A stretch of 64,000 nucleotides of DNA, taken from contig JAGFNQ010000953.1 in assembly GCA_024364735.1 (NCBI GenBank), forward strand, positions 10,199 to 74,198, given 5' to 3'. The notes beneath the pieces were generated by a model. It searched no databases and was not told the origin of the DNA. It saw only the letters and a list, made by a program, of their open reading frames with translations. This DNA comes from Boesenbergia rotunda (lineage: Eukaryota; Streptophyta; Magnoliopsida; Zingiberales; Zingiberaceae). Shown here piece by piece: positions 21,389 to 32,205 of this stretch (the stretch's first letter is position 1; every line of letters begins with the position of its first letter). Made by a program: the position numbers and the translations under genes.

Positions 21389-22397
21389 GTAGCTGGCAGC
21401 TTTAATTCAAATACGCTGTCAGAAGTTCTGATCGCGACTGTTTTCTCTGCCGATTCTCTGATACATTGCTGATTATGTTTGATATGATTTGCTAAGCTTC
21501 TGTTGAAGTGTGCAGGCTTTACAAGGATGGATTCAAACACTCAAGGAGGGTCAATGAGAGGCTTTCCGTTGAGCAGGTTTGGCAGGTTTCCATCGCAGGT
21601 TGCAACGGGCGCTGCTGGCAACGGCTGGAAGCTGACCTGGGGCTGGGGCTCGACTGAGGAGAGTTCAGTGAGTCCAGAGGAGGTCAGAGATAGCTGGGCA
21701 GTTGCAGGTGGGCAACTGGGAGCTGAGTGGAGCGTCTGTGACCTGGCGTTTGGGCAGCTGGGTTAAGTGTGGGCTGGCGATGAAGAGAAGGGAGTGCTCT
21801 AGGAGCAGCAACACTTGATCCATCCTTAGCAATCACTCTGAGTCAAAAGAAAAGCTTTTGCAACAACTTTGATCATCTCTTTGAGCAAGCAATTGTGAAT
21901 CGTGAGCACTTGGAAGAAGAAACAAGGAGCTTGGCGAGTCCATCAGCAAGAAGACACGAAGAGGGAGTTCTTGCGTGAGATCTGTGCTATGAGGAGCTTG
22001 GTGAGGAGTTTGCTTATGTTCTTTTTGTCCTAAGTGCTCTGTAAGTGTGTATTATCTCTGTGCTCTTCATTCCATACACTCTTGAGACTATTTGTGTGGA
22101 GAGGTTACTCCACCGAGAAGGAGGATTCATCTATCCGAATTTTCCGGGGCTTGATCTGCCAACGATCAAGGGATTGCCCACCTTACGGGCACGCCAAGGA
22201 GTAGGGGCAAGTAATCCCCGAACCTTATATATCCTCTTGTTAGCGTATTAGGTTTGTGTTTGTTTCTGCATCTCTGTTTTTATTGCTTCCGCTGTGCGCT
22301 GTCTAACCCTAAGTGCAGAGAAATACAAGAAGTTCAAAAAGATTGTATCTGGCTACATTCACCCCCCCCCCTCTATAGCCATCCAAGGTCCAACAAG

Positions 22398-22409
22398 TGG
22401 TATCAGAGC
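22398..22409 (+). promoter_or_regulatory. D primer binding site (tRNA-iMet)
   Basis: TGGTATCAGAGC, 2 nt after the LTR end. Confidence 0.95.
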
Positions 22410-22453
22410 TTGGGGCTCTGTTCATGGCTTAACATCCGAGAGCTTACAGCAAG

Positions 22454-23178
22454 ATGGCTGGAAGAGAAAGATTGAGCACAAACCGACCTCCATTCCTCGA
22501 CGGCACTGATTTTTCATATTGGAAGTCAAGAATGGAGTTTTACTTGAAGACAAACATGAGCTTGTGGTTCGCTGTCAAGGAGGGGTTTTCCCTTCCAAAG
22601 GATAATGAAGGAAAGGAACTTGAGTTTTCCAAGTGGTCGGATGAGCAAATCCAGAAGGGGGAAGCAAATGCCAAAGCTGAGACTTGTGGAATGACCAAAG
22701 AGCAATTGATCAAGATTAGTCCCTTCACCTCTGCCAGAGACTTGTGGAACAAACTCATTGCGCTCCATGAGGGAACTCAAGATACACGGATAGTCAAGAA
22801 GGACCTCCTTCTCAGCCAACTCCAGAACTTGACAATGGGAGAAAATGAAACTGTAAGTATGCTTCATTGTCGGTTCAAGGAGATCTACAATGGTCTTCAT
22901 TCCATCAGTGAGAAGGTAGAGGACCGAGACCTCGTAAGGTATGTTCTCAAAGCCTTTCCTAGGAATACTTTGTGGTCATCCATGGTGGATGCCTACAAAG
23001 TATCTAAGGATCTTTCAATTATTAAGTTAGAAGATCTATTTTGTGAAATGGAACTACATGAGATCTCTAACCAAAGCCCAAAGGAGAAAGGGTTTGCTTT
23101 TGTGGCAGGTAACAAAAGAAAGGAAAAGAAGGATGAGAACACTCACTGTCACATGACATTCATGGCACTAGAGGACTC
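22454..23178 (+). pseudogene. D gag, truncated
   Basis: About 240 codons of Sirevirus-like Gag, clearly homologous by eye to the E gag: RPPF-x-D-G-x-DF near the N-terminus, then DLWNKLIxLHEGT, ENRDLVRYVLKAFPRN-like and SSMVDAYKVSKDLS motifs, and the MELHEI region near residue 205. After residue about 225 it passes straight to an HCHMTFMALED-type segment that in E-like gags lies after the zinc knuckle, so the CCHC and the Ser-rich region are deleted. It is cut at 23178 by the E LTR. The remainder of D is not found on the other side of E. Confidence 0.8.
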
Positions 23179-24204
23179 TGTTGGAAACGGATGGCTAGAG
23201 AGGGGGGGTGAATATAGCCAATCACTTTTATCTTTGGCAAGTAACAAGTTTCTGCACTTAATCTTATCAGTAGCACAGCGAAAGAAATAAAACAACAGAG
23301 CAGTGCAGAAAACCAAAACAGAAATCGAAAACAAACGACCACAGCTAGCAAGATCGCTAACAAGGAGGGTTTATAAGGTTCGGGGATAACTTGCCCCTAC
23401 TCCTTGGCGTGCCCTTAAGGTGGGTGATCCCTTGATCGTCGACAGATCAAGCCCCGGTTAGCACAGGATATAAAGCAACCTCCTTCTCGGTGGAGAAACC
23501 TCTCCACAGCGTTTCAATCACAGATAAATGTTTAAGCTCAATGAAACAACAAGAAGGATCTTACTCAAGCACTCAGCAAGGACAAGAACACAGCAAGCAT
23601 CCCTGAGCTCCACCCAGTGGCGATCTCACGCAAGAACCCTTCTTCGTGTCTTCCCACTGTCGGACTCCCAGCTCCTTGTTCTCTCCTTCAAGCACTCAAG
23701 TAATGGATGATTGCTTCTCGAAAATCAGTAGCTTGCTCAAGGTGATGAAACTTCAATAACGCAGCAAGCTTGTTGTGGAGAACTCAAGGCGCAGCCAGAA
23801 GTCAGTATTCGAACTCTGCTTCCATGAAGCCAGCTTCCACGCTTTTGATTCTCCACACAGCACCAGGTGACAACATCCTCCGTAGCCTCCAGCTACGACA
23901 CTGCCAACGCCAGCTACCACTGAGCCCTCTCTGGTCTTCCTGAGATCCCCTCAGCCATGCCCCAGTCTCGGCTCCAGTCTGCACCTCGGCCGTTGCAACC
24001 TGAAATGGAGAATCGGACAAACCTGCTCCAAGGAAAGCCTCCTTTTACCTCTCCTTGAGTGTTTGAATCCTCCCCTGTCACCTGCAGCTTAATCAGAGTG
24101 TTAGAGCAGCGTATCACACAGTAAATCAAATATCAGATGTAAGTGGCAGCAAATCGGATACGTTCAAACGCGATCAGAGCGTCTGACAGTGCATTTGAAT
24201 TAAA

Positions 24205-24860
24205 GTGATCGGTCACCCGACCGATCAGAGCGACTCCTGATCGGTCACCAGACCGATCAGGCTAGGTCCAGACCGATCAGGCTCCGTCCTGATCGATCCC
24301 CAACGCTCAATTAGAAATCGCGATTTCTTTGGGACTCTCCTGGATCGATCACCAGACCGATCCCAGGCTGTGGATCGATCACCCGAATGATCCACCCCTT
24401 TATCAGGCGATTTCTGAGCTTCACAGTCCAGACCTGCTGATCGGTCACCGGACCGATCAGGCAGCCTCCTGATCGGTCACCAGACCGATCAGAACATGAC
24501 CAGACCGATCAGGCTCCGTCCTGATCGATCATAGAGAGGAACCTGGGACGTTTGATCGTTCTCCGGAACGATCTGCATAGTGATCCTGATCGGTCACCAG
24601 ACCGATCAGGTGCAGATCAGCAAGGGAACTCAACCTCACTTGTTTGCTCCCTGATCGGTCACCAGACCGATCAGGAGTCAAGCAGTGGGTGAAACATGCA
24701 CTCCCTGATCGGTCACCGGATCGATCAGGAGCAGTACAATAGGTTCTCAACCTCACTGTGTGCTCCCTGATCGGTCACCAGACTGATCAGTCGTTGCTGG
24801 ATCAGTCACCAGACCGATCCACAACAGGGCAGCGTGCCAGCTTCCCTGACCGATCACCAG
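24205..24860 (-). repeat. Palindrome array in the E 3' LTR
   Basis: Twelve or so copies of GATCGGTCACCAGACCGATC, with several degraded copies. One unit near 24555 has GATCGTTC...GAACGATC, a double change that keeps the pairing. Other copies vary in outer arms (CCTGATC...GATCAGG against CTGGATC...GATCCAG). Confidence 0.9.
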
Positions 24861-24869
24861 ACCGATCCA

Positions 24870-25330
24870 GGGACTTAAACTTAGCCCTCCAAGCTAAGTT
24901 CTCTTCCACCTTAGCCCTCCAAGCTAAGGGTTTTTCACCTAACCCTCCAAGTTGGGAATTTGCACCTAACCCTCCAAGTTAGGACTTTTCACCTAGCCCT
25001 CCAAGCTAGGACTTTTCACCTAGCCCTCCAAGCTAGGACTTTTCACCCAACTCTTCCAGATTAGGACTTTCCAAACCTAGCCCTCCAAGCTAGGACCTGA
25101 CCCTCCAAGCCAGGACTTTTTTACCTAATTCTCCAGGATGGGAATTTGCACCTAACCCTCCAAGTTAGGACTTTTCACCTAGCTCTCCAAGCTAGGACTT
25201 TTCACCCAACCCTTCCGAATTAGGACTTTTCCAACACCTAGCCCTCCAGACTAGGATTTTCAACACCTAACCCTCCAGGTTAGGATTTTCCAACACCTAG
25301 CCCTCCAGACTAGGATTTTCAACACCATGC
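24870..25330 (-). repeat. Hairpin array in the E 3' LTR
   Basis: Tandem units of about 27-30 bp with core CCCTCCAAG flanked by matched arms: CCTAGC/GCTAGG, CCTAAC/GTTAGG, CTTAGC/GCTAAG, CCTGAC/CCAGG. Spacer is mostly acttttca. Confidence 0.9.
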
Positions 25331-25430
25331 CTAATCCTCGATCAGGACTTAAACATAATCATAATCATCAACCTAAACTTAAATCGGTGTCAACACCAAA
25401 ACAACAATCAGGGTCATACTGCATCAACAA

Positions 25431-25443
25431 TCTCCCCCTTTTT
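25431..25443 (-). promoter_or_regulatory. E polypurine tract
   Basis: Plus strand TCTCCCCCTTTTT, next to the 3' LTR. Further PPT-like tracts lie at about 25522, 25563 and 25622. Confidence 0.92.
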
Positions 25444-26043
25444 GTTGTTTGACAACCCGATCTAAGTTTAGGGATTCTCAATCCATTTCCTCAAATCCAG
25501 AATCATAGGGGAATCATGATCCTCCCCCTACAACATGATCAACCTAAACTTAACCAACCAACACTCTCCCCCTTTGTCGAACACCGAAAAGGGGCTAGAA
25601 GGGCTGATAAGTTTAAACCATACTCCCCCTCAACCTTAGGGGTATCCCAAATCAACAAAGATGTGATAGGTTGTTGAATAACCATATGAACACATGTGAA
25701 AAAGATAGAGCAAGATATAGCAATCACATGCATCATACGAACATGAAGTAACAACTCACAAAGCATGTCATGACAGTCATATGTATCAACTAGACATGGC
25801 ATTATAAGCATGAACAAGGAGATATAGAATGAGGCATATAGTCAAAACATCACCATATAATCTACTAATGAGCATAAAATGACAAGAAATACATCATGCC
25901 ATAACAAGTACACGCAAAGATAGCGGCTATACAGAAAATATCTAGATATATAGTAGGTGCAACTCAATGCCATAACAGGTAAAAGTCAAAACGGACACAG
26001 CCATCAAAAGATCAGAAATCAATCAACCAACAGCAGAAAGCAG
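25444..26043 (-). other. E 3' non-coding region
   Basis: Between the extra ORF and the 3' LTR. Apart from the repeated PPT-like tracts (25522-25634) it is AT-rich with cat/atg-rich words and holds no supported gene. Confidence 0.6.
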
Positions 26044-26400
26044 TCAATCGTCAGCTGGATCATCATCGGAATCATCAATGTAGATGATATCTCCCGGTGA
26101 AGGGCCACTGGGAGATGCACTATCAGGAAATGTGTGATGATACCACTCTTCATACCATCTTTCCTGGAATGAGCTCATGTCTGAGATGTCAGATGGTAGT
26201 GTAGCCAGGCGTCGATCGAAGGATTGACACTCGGAGCGGACCTCCTGTCGCCAGAGCTCCGAGATATGCAATTCGTGCTGCAACATCCGCTCTAACTCCG
26301 CAATCTGCCATTGGAGGTCAGGAGCCCACTCATCATAATCCTCTATATCAGCGGGTTGCTCCTGGGAATGGGCTGCTCCTGGAAACTCCCCCATATGTCT
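26044..26400 (-). pseudogene. In-frame tail after the stop of the extra E ORF
   Basis: The frame stays open for 118 codons after the TAA at 26401-26403. The tail has Asp/Glu/Trp-rich stretches, a likely coiled coil (Q-I-A-E-L-E-R-M-L), and an acidic end. It probably was the C-terminus of the upstream protein, separated now by one nonsense codon. A separate small protein starting at the ATG at 26394 is the alternative. Confidence 0.5.
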
Positions 26401-27663
26401 TTAATTCTTCCATCGCAACCCTCGTGATCCGACAACAATACCAGACTGGGCCAGCATGCGACGATCAAGTCGGCAGTCCTGTCGCACCATAGGTACAGTA
26501 CGACCCTGTGAAACATCGATCCCAACAGACTGCAACCAAGCAGTGATGATATGGCCGAATGGCATATAGATCGTCTGGTCATACCTCAGACCATGGACAA
26601 TGATGGAGAAATAGATGGACGGTGCTATGTCAAAATCTAACTGCAGATGCATCCCGTAAAGCATCAGGCAGTGGAATGGATGGATCTCATCAAGATGCTT
26701 TGAAGTAGTCAGAAGGAGACAATTGGTGATAATCTTAAATAGAACATAATCAATGGGGGATAGATGGAGAGCAGGAAACGTGGGAAACATACGGGTATGC
26801 GCACCGGAACTCCGTGGCCTGGGGTGGCCTAGAAAATGCTCATAGATGGAGTTAGGAGTGACTCCAGTAAAGGGGACAGGAAGAGGGTCAGGAAGATAGG
26901 GATAGAGCGAAAAGTCATTATCAGAGCGACGGCAACCCAGAAACACAGTGAAGGCTGATAAGGTAAAATCAAGATCGACACTGGCGACACGGATCCGCCA
27001 CCCCGTGCCCTCCCCATTGGCCAAATTATTGTAGAATTCAGAGACCAAATCAACATTGATTGGCCTCTCTAAGAAAAGGATGTTTTGAAGCCCATAGTAC
27101 TCAATGATTCCTCTCACCGTAGGACAATGTTCAAAAACAAAAGTTTGGTCCACTGACCGACATGGCATTAATTTGAAGTTGTGCCAATGAAAGTTTAGGG
27201 CATAGTGAATGTTCTGAAATCTAGTATGCGAGGGAGGTGGGGGCCTCGGAGGAGGTGTAGAAGATGAAGGACCTTTGCCCTTAGAACTATCCTCCATAGG
27301 TTCCTTACCCTTAGAAAACTTTCTATAGATTGGATTCAAGAATTGATCATACAAACATGATTTAATGAGGGAAGTAATCACACACGGTTTGAATCGAGTG
27401 ATCAGAATGGACATAAGTTGAAAAAATTCAAGAGTTGATCATCATAGATAAGACCCAATTAGTTAATGCAAGGTAACACATTTGATCAAGAACAAAAGGG
27501 AAAGAATGATTTGATCATTTGGTGAGAAAGTAAGGTCATGGCAAATATAAGAAGGGCACAGCACCACACCAAGAACAACAAATCATACTCGGTTAGCTTC
27601 CAAAACATAGTTTATGAACTGTTTGAACAGAAAAACGAAGCCAAAAACTTACTTAGGTGCCAT
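26401..27663 (-). CDS. Env-position ORF of E, likely spliced (plant transposon protein-like)
   Basis: An ORF between RNase H and the 3' LTR, where Sireviruses carry their env-like gene. The open frame is 337 codons from 27414, but a better start lies upstream: ATG at 27661-27663 in a good context, 11 nt of coding, then a donor GTAAGT at 27652-27647. An acceptor TATAG ends at 27323, and exon 2 from 27322 joins in frame (intron 330 nt, product 310 residues). The protein begins Lys/Ser/Pro-rich. It then has no transmembrane segment that I can see. The middle (VDLVSEFYNNL ... FLGCRR ... ITNCLLLTTSKHLDE ... FGHIITAWLQSVGIDV) resembles the plant transposon-protein family usually called Transposase_32, or Athila ORF1-like. 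Family assignment is from pattern memory only. Function unknown. Confidence 0.6.
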
Positions 27664-28864
27664 TGAAGAGATTCTTGAAGTTTTGAGGGGAAAGAGCTTG
27701 CGCAGAAGAAGCCTCGGCGCAAGACAGAGACGCAGAAGACTTCGAGTGAAAGAAAACTTGCCGGGAGCAAGAAAACGCTCGTAGAAGCCTTCGCGAGAAC
27801 TCGCACGCGAAAGAGGGAGACGAAGGCACTGGAGAGCTCTCGCACAAAGCAAATGTTGTGCGAGTGGGAGGTCGCGGCGCTAGGGTTCGGCAAGAAAGGG
27901 TTTTCCCCGAAGTTAATCGGTTGGTGGATCGGTCCACCAACCAGAATTTAATGCATCTGAATGGATCACCGTTCGATCTGATCGTGCCCAGACCGATCAG
28001 GCTATAGCCTGATCGAACTGACCGGATCCTGATCGGTCTGGTGACCGATCAAACGCGCTCCTGATCTGTCGGGTGACCAATCAGGACACGAACAGTAGGG
28101 TTCGGAGAGAAACCTCTGAGCTCCTTGATCGGTCTGTGGACCGATCCCCACAGGGTGCCAGATCGGTCTGGGGACCGATCCAGGCTAGCTCGGAATACTT
28201 GGTCAAAATTTCGGAACGTCATTGCTTGCCTTGCTGATCGGTCTGTGAACCGATCACCACAGGAAGGAGCCAGATCGGTCCGGGGACCGATCAGCCCTAT
28301 TCCTGATCGGTCCGGTGACCGATCAGGGTTCCTGATACTCCCTGATACGAACTGAAATGTTCAGTTTCAGAATTTCTGAAACTTTCCAACGAGATCTGGT
28401 GAAGTGTATCAAACTTGGACATGATCTCATGACTAGAATTGATTCCTGAACAAGAATCAAAAGTCCTTATAGGTTCAACAATCACTTTGATCCATCCAAA
28501 TGGAGGCAAACTCAATCAACAATCATTCAAGCAATTTCAACTAAGTTTGTATCAAATGCAATGTTCCAATCAAGTTTCCTTGATTGGAATGTCCAAGTAT
28601 GATCATGGAGCCAAATACACATATGTTATGCATTGGTTTTCCCCATACTTGGTCACCACCGTGATTATTATCTCGTCAACTTAATTTCTCAAGGGATGCA
28701 TCGACATTTTGAGAAATTGAGTTGATCCTAACATCTCACCCCATTTCTAGCAAGCAAAAATGTTTTGTTAAACCTTATAGTTTGTGTGAGATGTCCCCAA
28801 AGTTACCCAATTGTTCCCCAACAATTTGAAATAATCATAGAGGGTTTGAATGCAAATAGAAAAA
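27664..28864 (-). promoter_or_regulatory. Promoter-like region and 5' UTR upstream of the E env-position ORF
   Basis: On the minus strand, from about 27900 to 27664, the sequence looks like a plant 5' UTR: it contains AACCCTAGCGCC, then CT-rich exonic-looking sequence up to the ATG at 27663. Further upstream (27910-28330) is a GATCGGTC/GACCGATC palindrome cluster like that in the LTR U3. The 28356-28864 part is unremarkable. The short frames at 27612-27940 overlap this leader and are probably not separate genes. No clear TATA box was assigned. Confidence 0.5.
27910..28330 (-). repeat. Internal palindrome cluster of E
   Basis: Copies of GATCGGTC...GACCGATC (at about 28031, 28127, 28161, 28235, 28273 and 28304) plus GGTTGGTGGATCGGTCCACC near 27920. 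Same motif family as the LTR arrays but lying inside the element, between pol and the extra ORF. Confidence 0.85.
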
Positions 28865-31695
28865 CTATGAAGCGCGACACATTCCCAACTCCCGTCTTAG
28901 AAAACTAAATTCATTTTCGAGAAGTGATTTAGTGAAAATGTCGGCTAGGTTTGATTTGGACTCTACATGAGAGAGTACAATATCTCCCCTAGCTACATGA
29001 TCCCTAATGAAGTGGTGTCTTACTTCAATGTGTTTGGTCCTAGAGTGATGGACTGGATTCTTGGTTAGATTGATTGTGATAATGTTATCACATAACACTT
29101 GCACACCCTTGTAACTCAATTCATAGTCCTCTAAAGTATGTATCATCCACAACAATTGTGATACACTCTCTCCCATGGCGATATATTCTACCTCGATCGT
29201 GGAGAGAGCAACGCAATGTTGCTTCCGACTTGACCAACTTACTAAGGACGAACCTAAGAATTGGCAACCCCCACTTGTGCTCTTCCGGTCCAACTTATAT
29301 CCAGCGTAGTCGGAATCCGTGTAGCCAATCAAATCAAAAGATTCGGTACGGGGGTACCAAAGACCTACACCAATTGTGCCCTTGAGATATCTCAAAATCC
29401 GCTTAACAGCAATTAAATGAGATTCCTTGGCACAAACTTGATACCTAGCGCACATACCTACAGCAAATAGGATATCCGGTCGACTAGCTGTGAGGTATAG
29501 CAAACTACCTATCATGCTTCAATATTGAGTTAAATCAACGGGTTTACCACTCTCGTTAAATTCTAACCTTGTGTTTGTGGCCATGGGAGTGGTTACCTCT
29601 TTTGAATCACTCATGTTAAATTTTCGAAGCATCTCTTGAGTATACTTTGATTGGTGTACATGGATACCATCGCGAGTTTGCTTGATTTCAAGTCCAAGGA
29701 AGAAAGTCAACTCTCCCACTAGACTCATTTCAAACTCACTCTCTATGTGTCCAATGAACTCATTTAAATAGCCCTTATTGTTTGAGCCACAGATTATGTC
29801 ATCGACATATACTTGGGCTACAAATATATTGTCACTATCTCTTCGTAGAAATAGTGTAGGGTCTATTTGGCCTCTAACGAAGCCCTTCTCAATTAAAAAT
29901 GTCGACAACCGCTCATACTAAGCCCGGGGTGTTTGTTTAAGGCCATAAAGTGCCTTTTTGTGCTTGAACACATGGTTTGGGAATTCAGTACTCTCAAACC
30001 TCGGAGGTTGTTCGACGTAGACCTCTTCTCTAATCAAACCATTTAGGAAAGCTGATTTGACATCCATCTGATATAATTTGAAGCCACGATGTGCTGCAAA
30101 TGCGAGCATCAATGGGATGGACTCTAATCGTGCCACGGGAGCATAGGTCTCATCATAATCAAGGCCTTCAACTTGACTATAGCCTTTGGCTACCAAGCGT
30201 GCCTTGTTTCTAATGATTTCTCCCTTATGGTTCAATTTGTTCTTGAAGACCCATTTGGTTCCAATAATGGTGGTCTTCTTGGGTCGAGGGACTAAGTCCC
30301 AAACTTGACTCCTCTCGAATTGACCTAGTTCATCTTGCATTGCAATGATCCAGTCGGGATCATTTAATGCTTCATTAATTTTCCTAGGTTCAATTTCGGA
30401 AATTAGGGCAACTTCATTAGCCTCATTCCGGAAGAATGATCTAGTCCTAACCCCATAATGGATGTCTCCAACAATTTGGTCTTGGGGATGACTAGAGGCT
30501 AATCTAGTTTGCCTTGGTGTTGGTGGTGCTTCTTGAACGGGTTCACTAGACACAAGTTCAGCCTCAGGATCCGGCTGATCAATGGGTTGTCTAGGCTCAC
30601 CGTCATCAGATTCATTACCATCAACAGCATTTGGACTCTCATTCAAACTTAGTCTCCTAAGTTCGAATTGGACTTCATCTTCTGGTTGACCATTGACTTT
30701 TGGAATTTCCTCAAAGACAACGTCAGAAGATTCTTCAACCAGTCTAGATTTCTTGTTGTAGACTCGGTAGGCTTTACTAACGAGGGAGTACCCGACTAGT
30801 ATCCCTTCATCAGCCTTAGCCGTGAACTTTCCAAGGTGATCCTTGGTGTTTAGGATGAACACCTTACAACCAAACACCCGAAGGTGTCTAACCGTAGGTG
30901 GTTTCCCAAACCAAAGTTCGTGGGGAGTCTTTCCTAAAAACCTATGAATGAGGACTCGATTTTGCATATAGCAAGCTGTATTTACAGCTTCAGCCAATAA
31001 GTAACTCGGGAGTGAGTACTCATTGAGCATGCTTCGTGCAGCCTCTTGAAGTACACGGTTCTTCCTCTCTACAACATCATTTTGTTGTGGTGTTCTAGGA
31101 GTAGAGAACTCATGCTTATAACCTCTATCTTGACAAAATTCTAAAAACCTTTGATTTTGAAATTCACCTCCATGATCACTTCTAATTGTCTTAATGGTTG
31201 ATGATTTTTCATTTTCAACTCTTCTACAAAAGGAAATGAAAATATCTAAGGTTTGGTCTTTATATTTTAAAAAGTAAGTACATGTATATCTAGTGAAATC
31301 ATCAATGATCACAAAGCAATATCTACTTCCATTCAATGATATGATGGTACTACAATCAAATAGATCCATATGAAGTAAATCTAGTGCATTGGATGTACTT
31401 ACAGCGCTTTTACCTTTATGTGCCGATTTTGTTTGCTTACCCATTTGGCATGCATCACAAAGTTTGTCTTTCTCATACTTGATGCTTGGTAAGCCACGGA
31501 CTAACCCCTTGTTGGCCAACTTCCGGATGTTCTTCATTTTCACATGAGCTAATCTCCGGTGCCAAAGGGTGGACTCTTCTTCTTTTGACATGAAACACTT
31601 AGCAGAAACATTAGTAGCACTTTTAAATGAGACTTGATAAATATTGTCTACTCTTGCTCCTACTAGTACCGTGTCCAAGGTGTCATGTTGTCTAA
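28865..31695 (-). pseudogene. E pol: integrase, RT, RNase H
   Basis: Integrase start with HHCC zinc finger (WHRRLAH...CDACQMGK) and catalytic D-D-E context (LLHMDLF, RSDHGGEF, PQQNDVVERKNR; the usual Gly in QQNG is Asp). RT with KWVFKNK, ARLVAKGYSQ, YQMDVKSAFLNG, ALYGLKQ and the catalytic QVYVDDI. RNase H with STSGGCQFLG, ALSTIEVEYIA, CDN and HSRTKHIEVRHHF, ending in a LADIFTK box. Two nonsense codons break it: TAG at about 29915-29917, where the family has Trp after LKQxPRA, and TGA at about 29516-29518, where Arg is expected before SMIGSLLYL. Both fit C-to-T/G-to-A changes. The protease should lie in the gap 31696-32205. Otherwise long open frames show that decay is recent. Confidence 0.9.
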
Positions 31696-32205
31696 NNNNN
31701 NNNNNNNNNNNNNNNNNNNNNNNNNNNNNNNNNNNNNNNNNNNNNNNNNNNNNNNNNNNNNNNNNNNNNNNNNNNNNNNNNNNNNNNNNNNNNNNNNNNN
31801 NNNNNNNNNNNNNNNNNNNNNNNNNNNNNNNNNNNNNNNNNNNNNNNNNNNNNNNNNNNNNNNNNNNNNNNNNNNNNNNNNNNNNNNNNNNNNNNNNNNN
31901 NNNNNNNNNNNNNNNNNNNNNNNNNNNNNNNNNNNNNNNNNNNNNNNNNNNNNNNNNNNNNNNNNNNNNNNNNNNNNNNNNNNNNNNNNNNNNNNNNNNN
32001 NNNNNNNNNNNNNNNNNNNNNNNNNNNNNNNNNNNNNNNNNNNNNNNNNNNNNNNNNNNNNNNNNNNNNNNNNNNNNNNNNNNNNNNNNNNNNNNNNNNN
32101 NNNNNNNNNNNNNNNNNNNNNNNNNNNNNNNNNNNNNNNNNNNNNNNNNNNNNNNNNNNNNNNNNNNNNNNNNNNNNNNNNNNNNNNNNNNNNNNNNNNN
32201 NNNNN
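31696..32205. other. Assembly gap (N)
   Basis: 510 N within E, between the end of gag and the integrase; the protease should lie here. Frames running through N are meaningless. Confidence 1.

Larger units (their letters stand above)
20364..22395 (+). mobile_element. Element D 5' LTR (GATCGGTC-type, 2.03 kb)
   Basis: Starts TGTTGATGAAGTCTGACCC, ends CCAACA, then the primer site. Same family as the LTRs of E (which begin TGTTGATGCAGT on the minus strand). Plan: hairpin array, palindrome array, then R-U5 with ctacattcacccccccc. D inserted in LTR fragment K. Confidence 0.9.
23179..25429 (-). repeat. E 3' LTR (2.25 kb)
   Basis: Plus-strand edges TGTTGGAAACGG and ATCAACA. Contains a GATCGGTC palindrome array (24205-24860) and a hairpin array (24870-25330). 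Joined on the right by the reverse complement of the PPT. Confidence 0.92.

Noticed and set aside
24205..24860. CRISPR array
   Set aside because: Repeats are palindromic, degenerate, without uniform unique spacers, in plant LTRs; no cas genes.
26401..27414. Calling the env-position ORF a true envelope gene
   Set aside because: No signal peptide or membrane segment is visible; the pattern fits a plant transposon-protein type instead.
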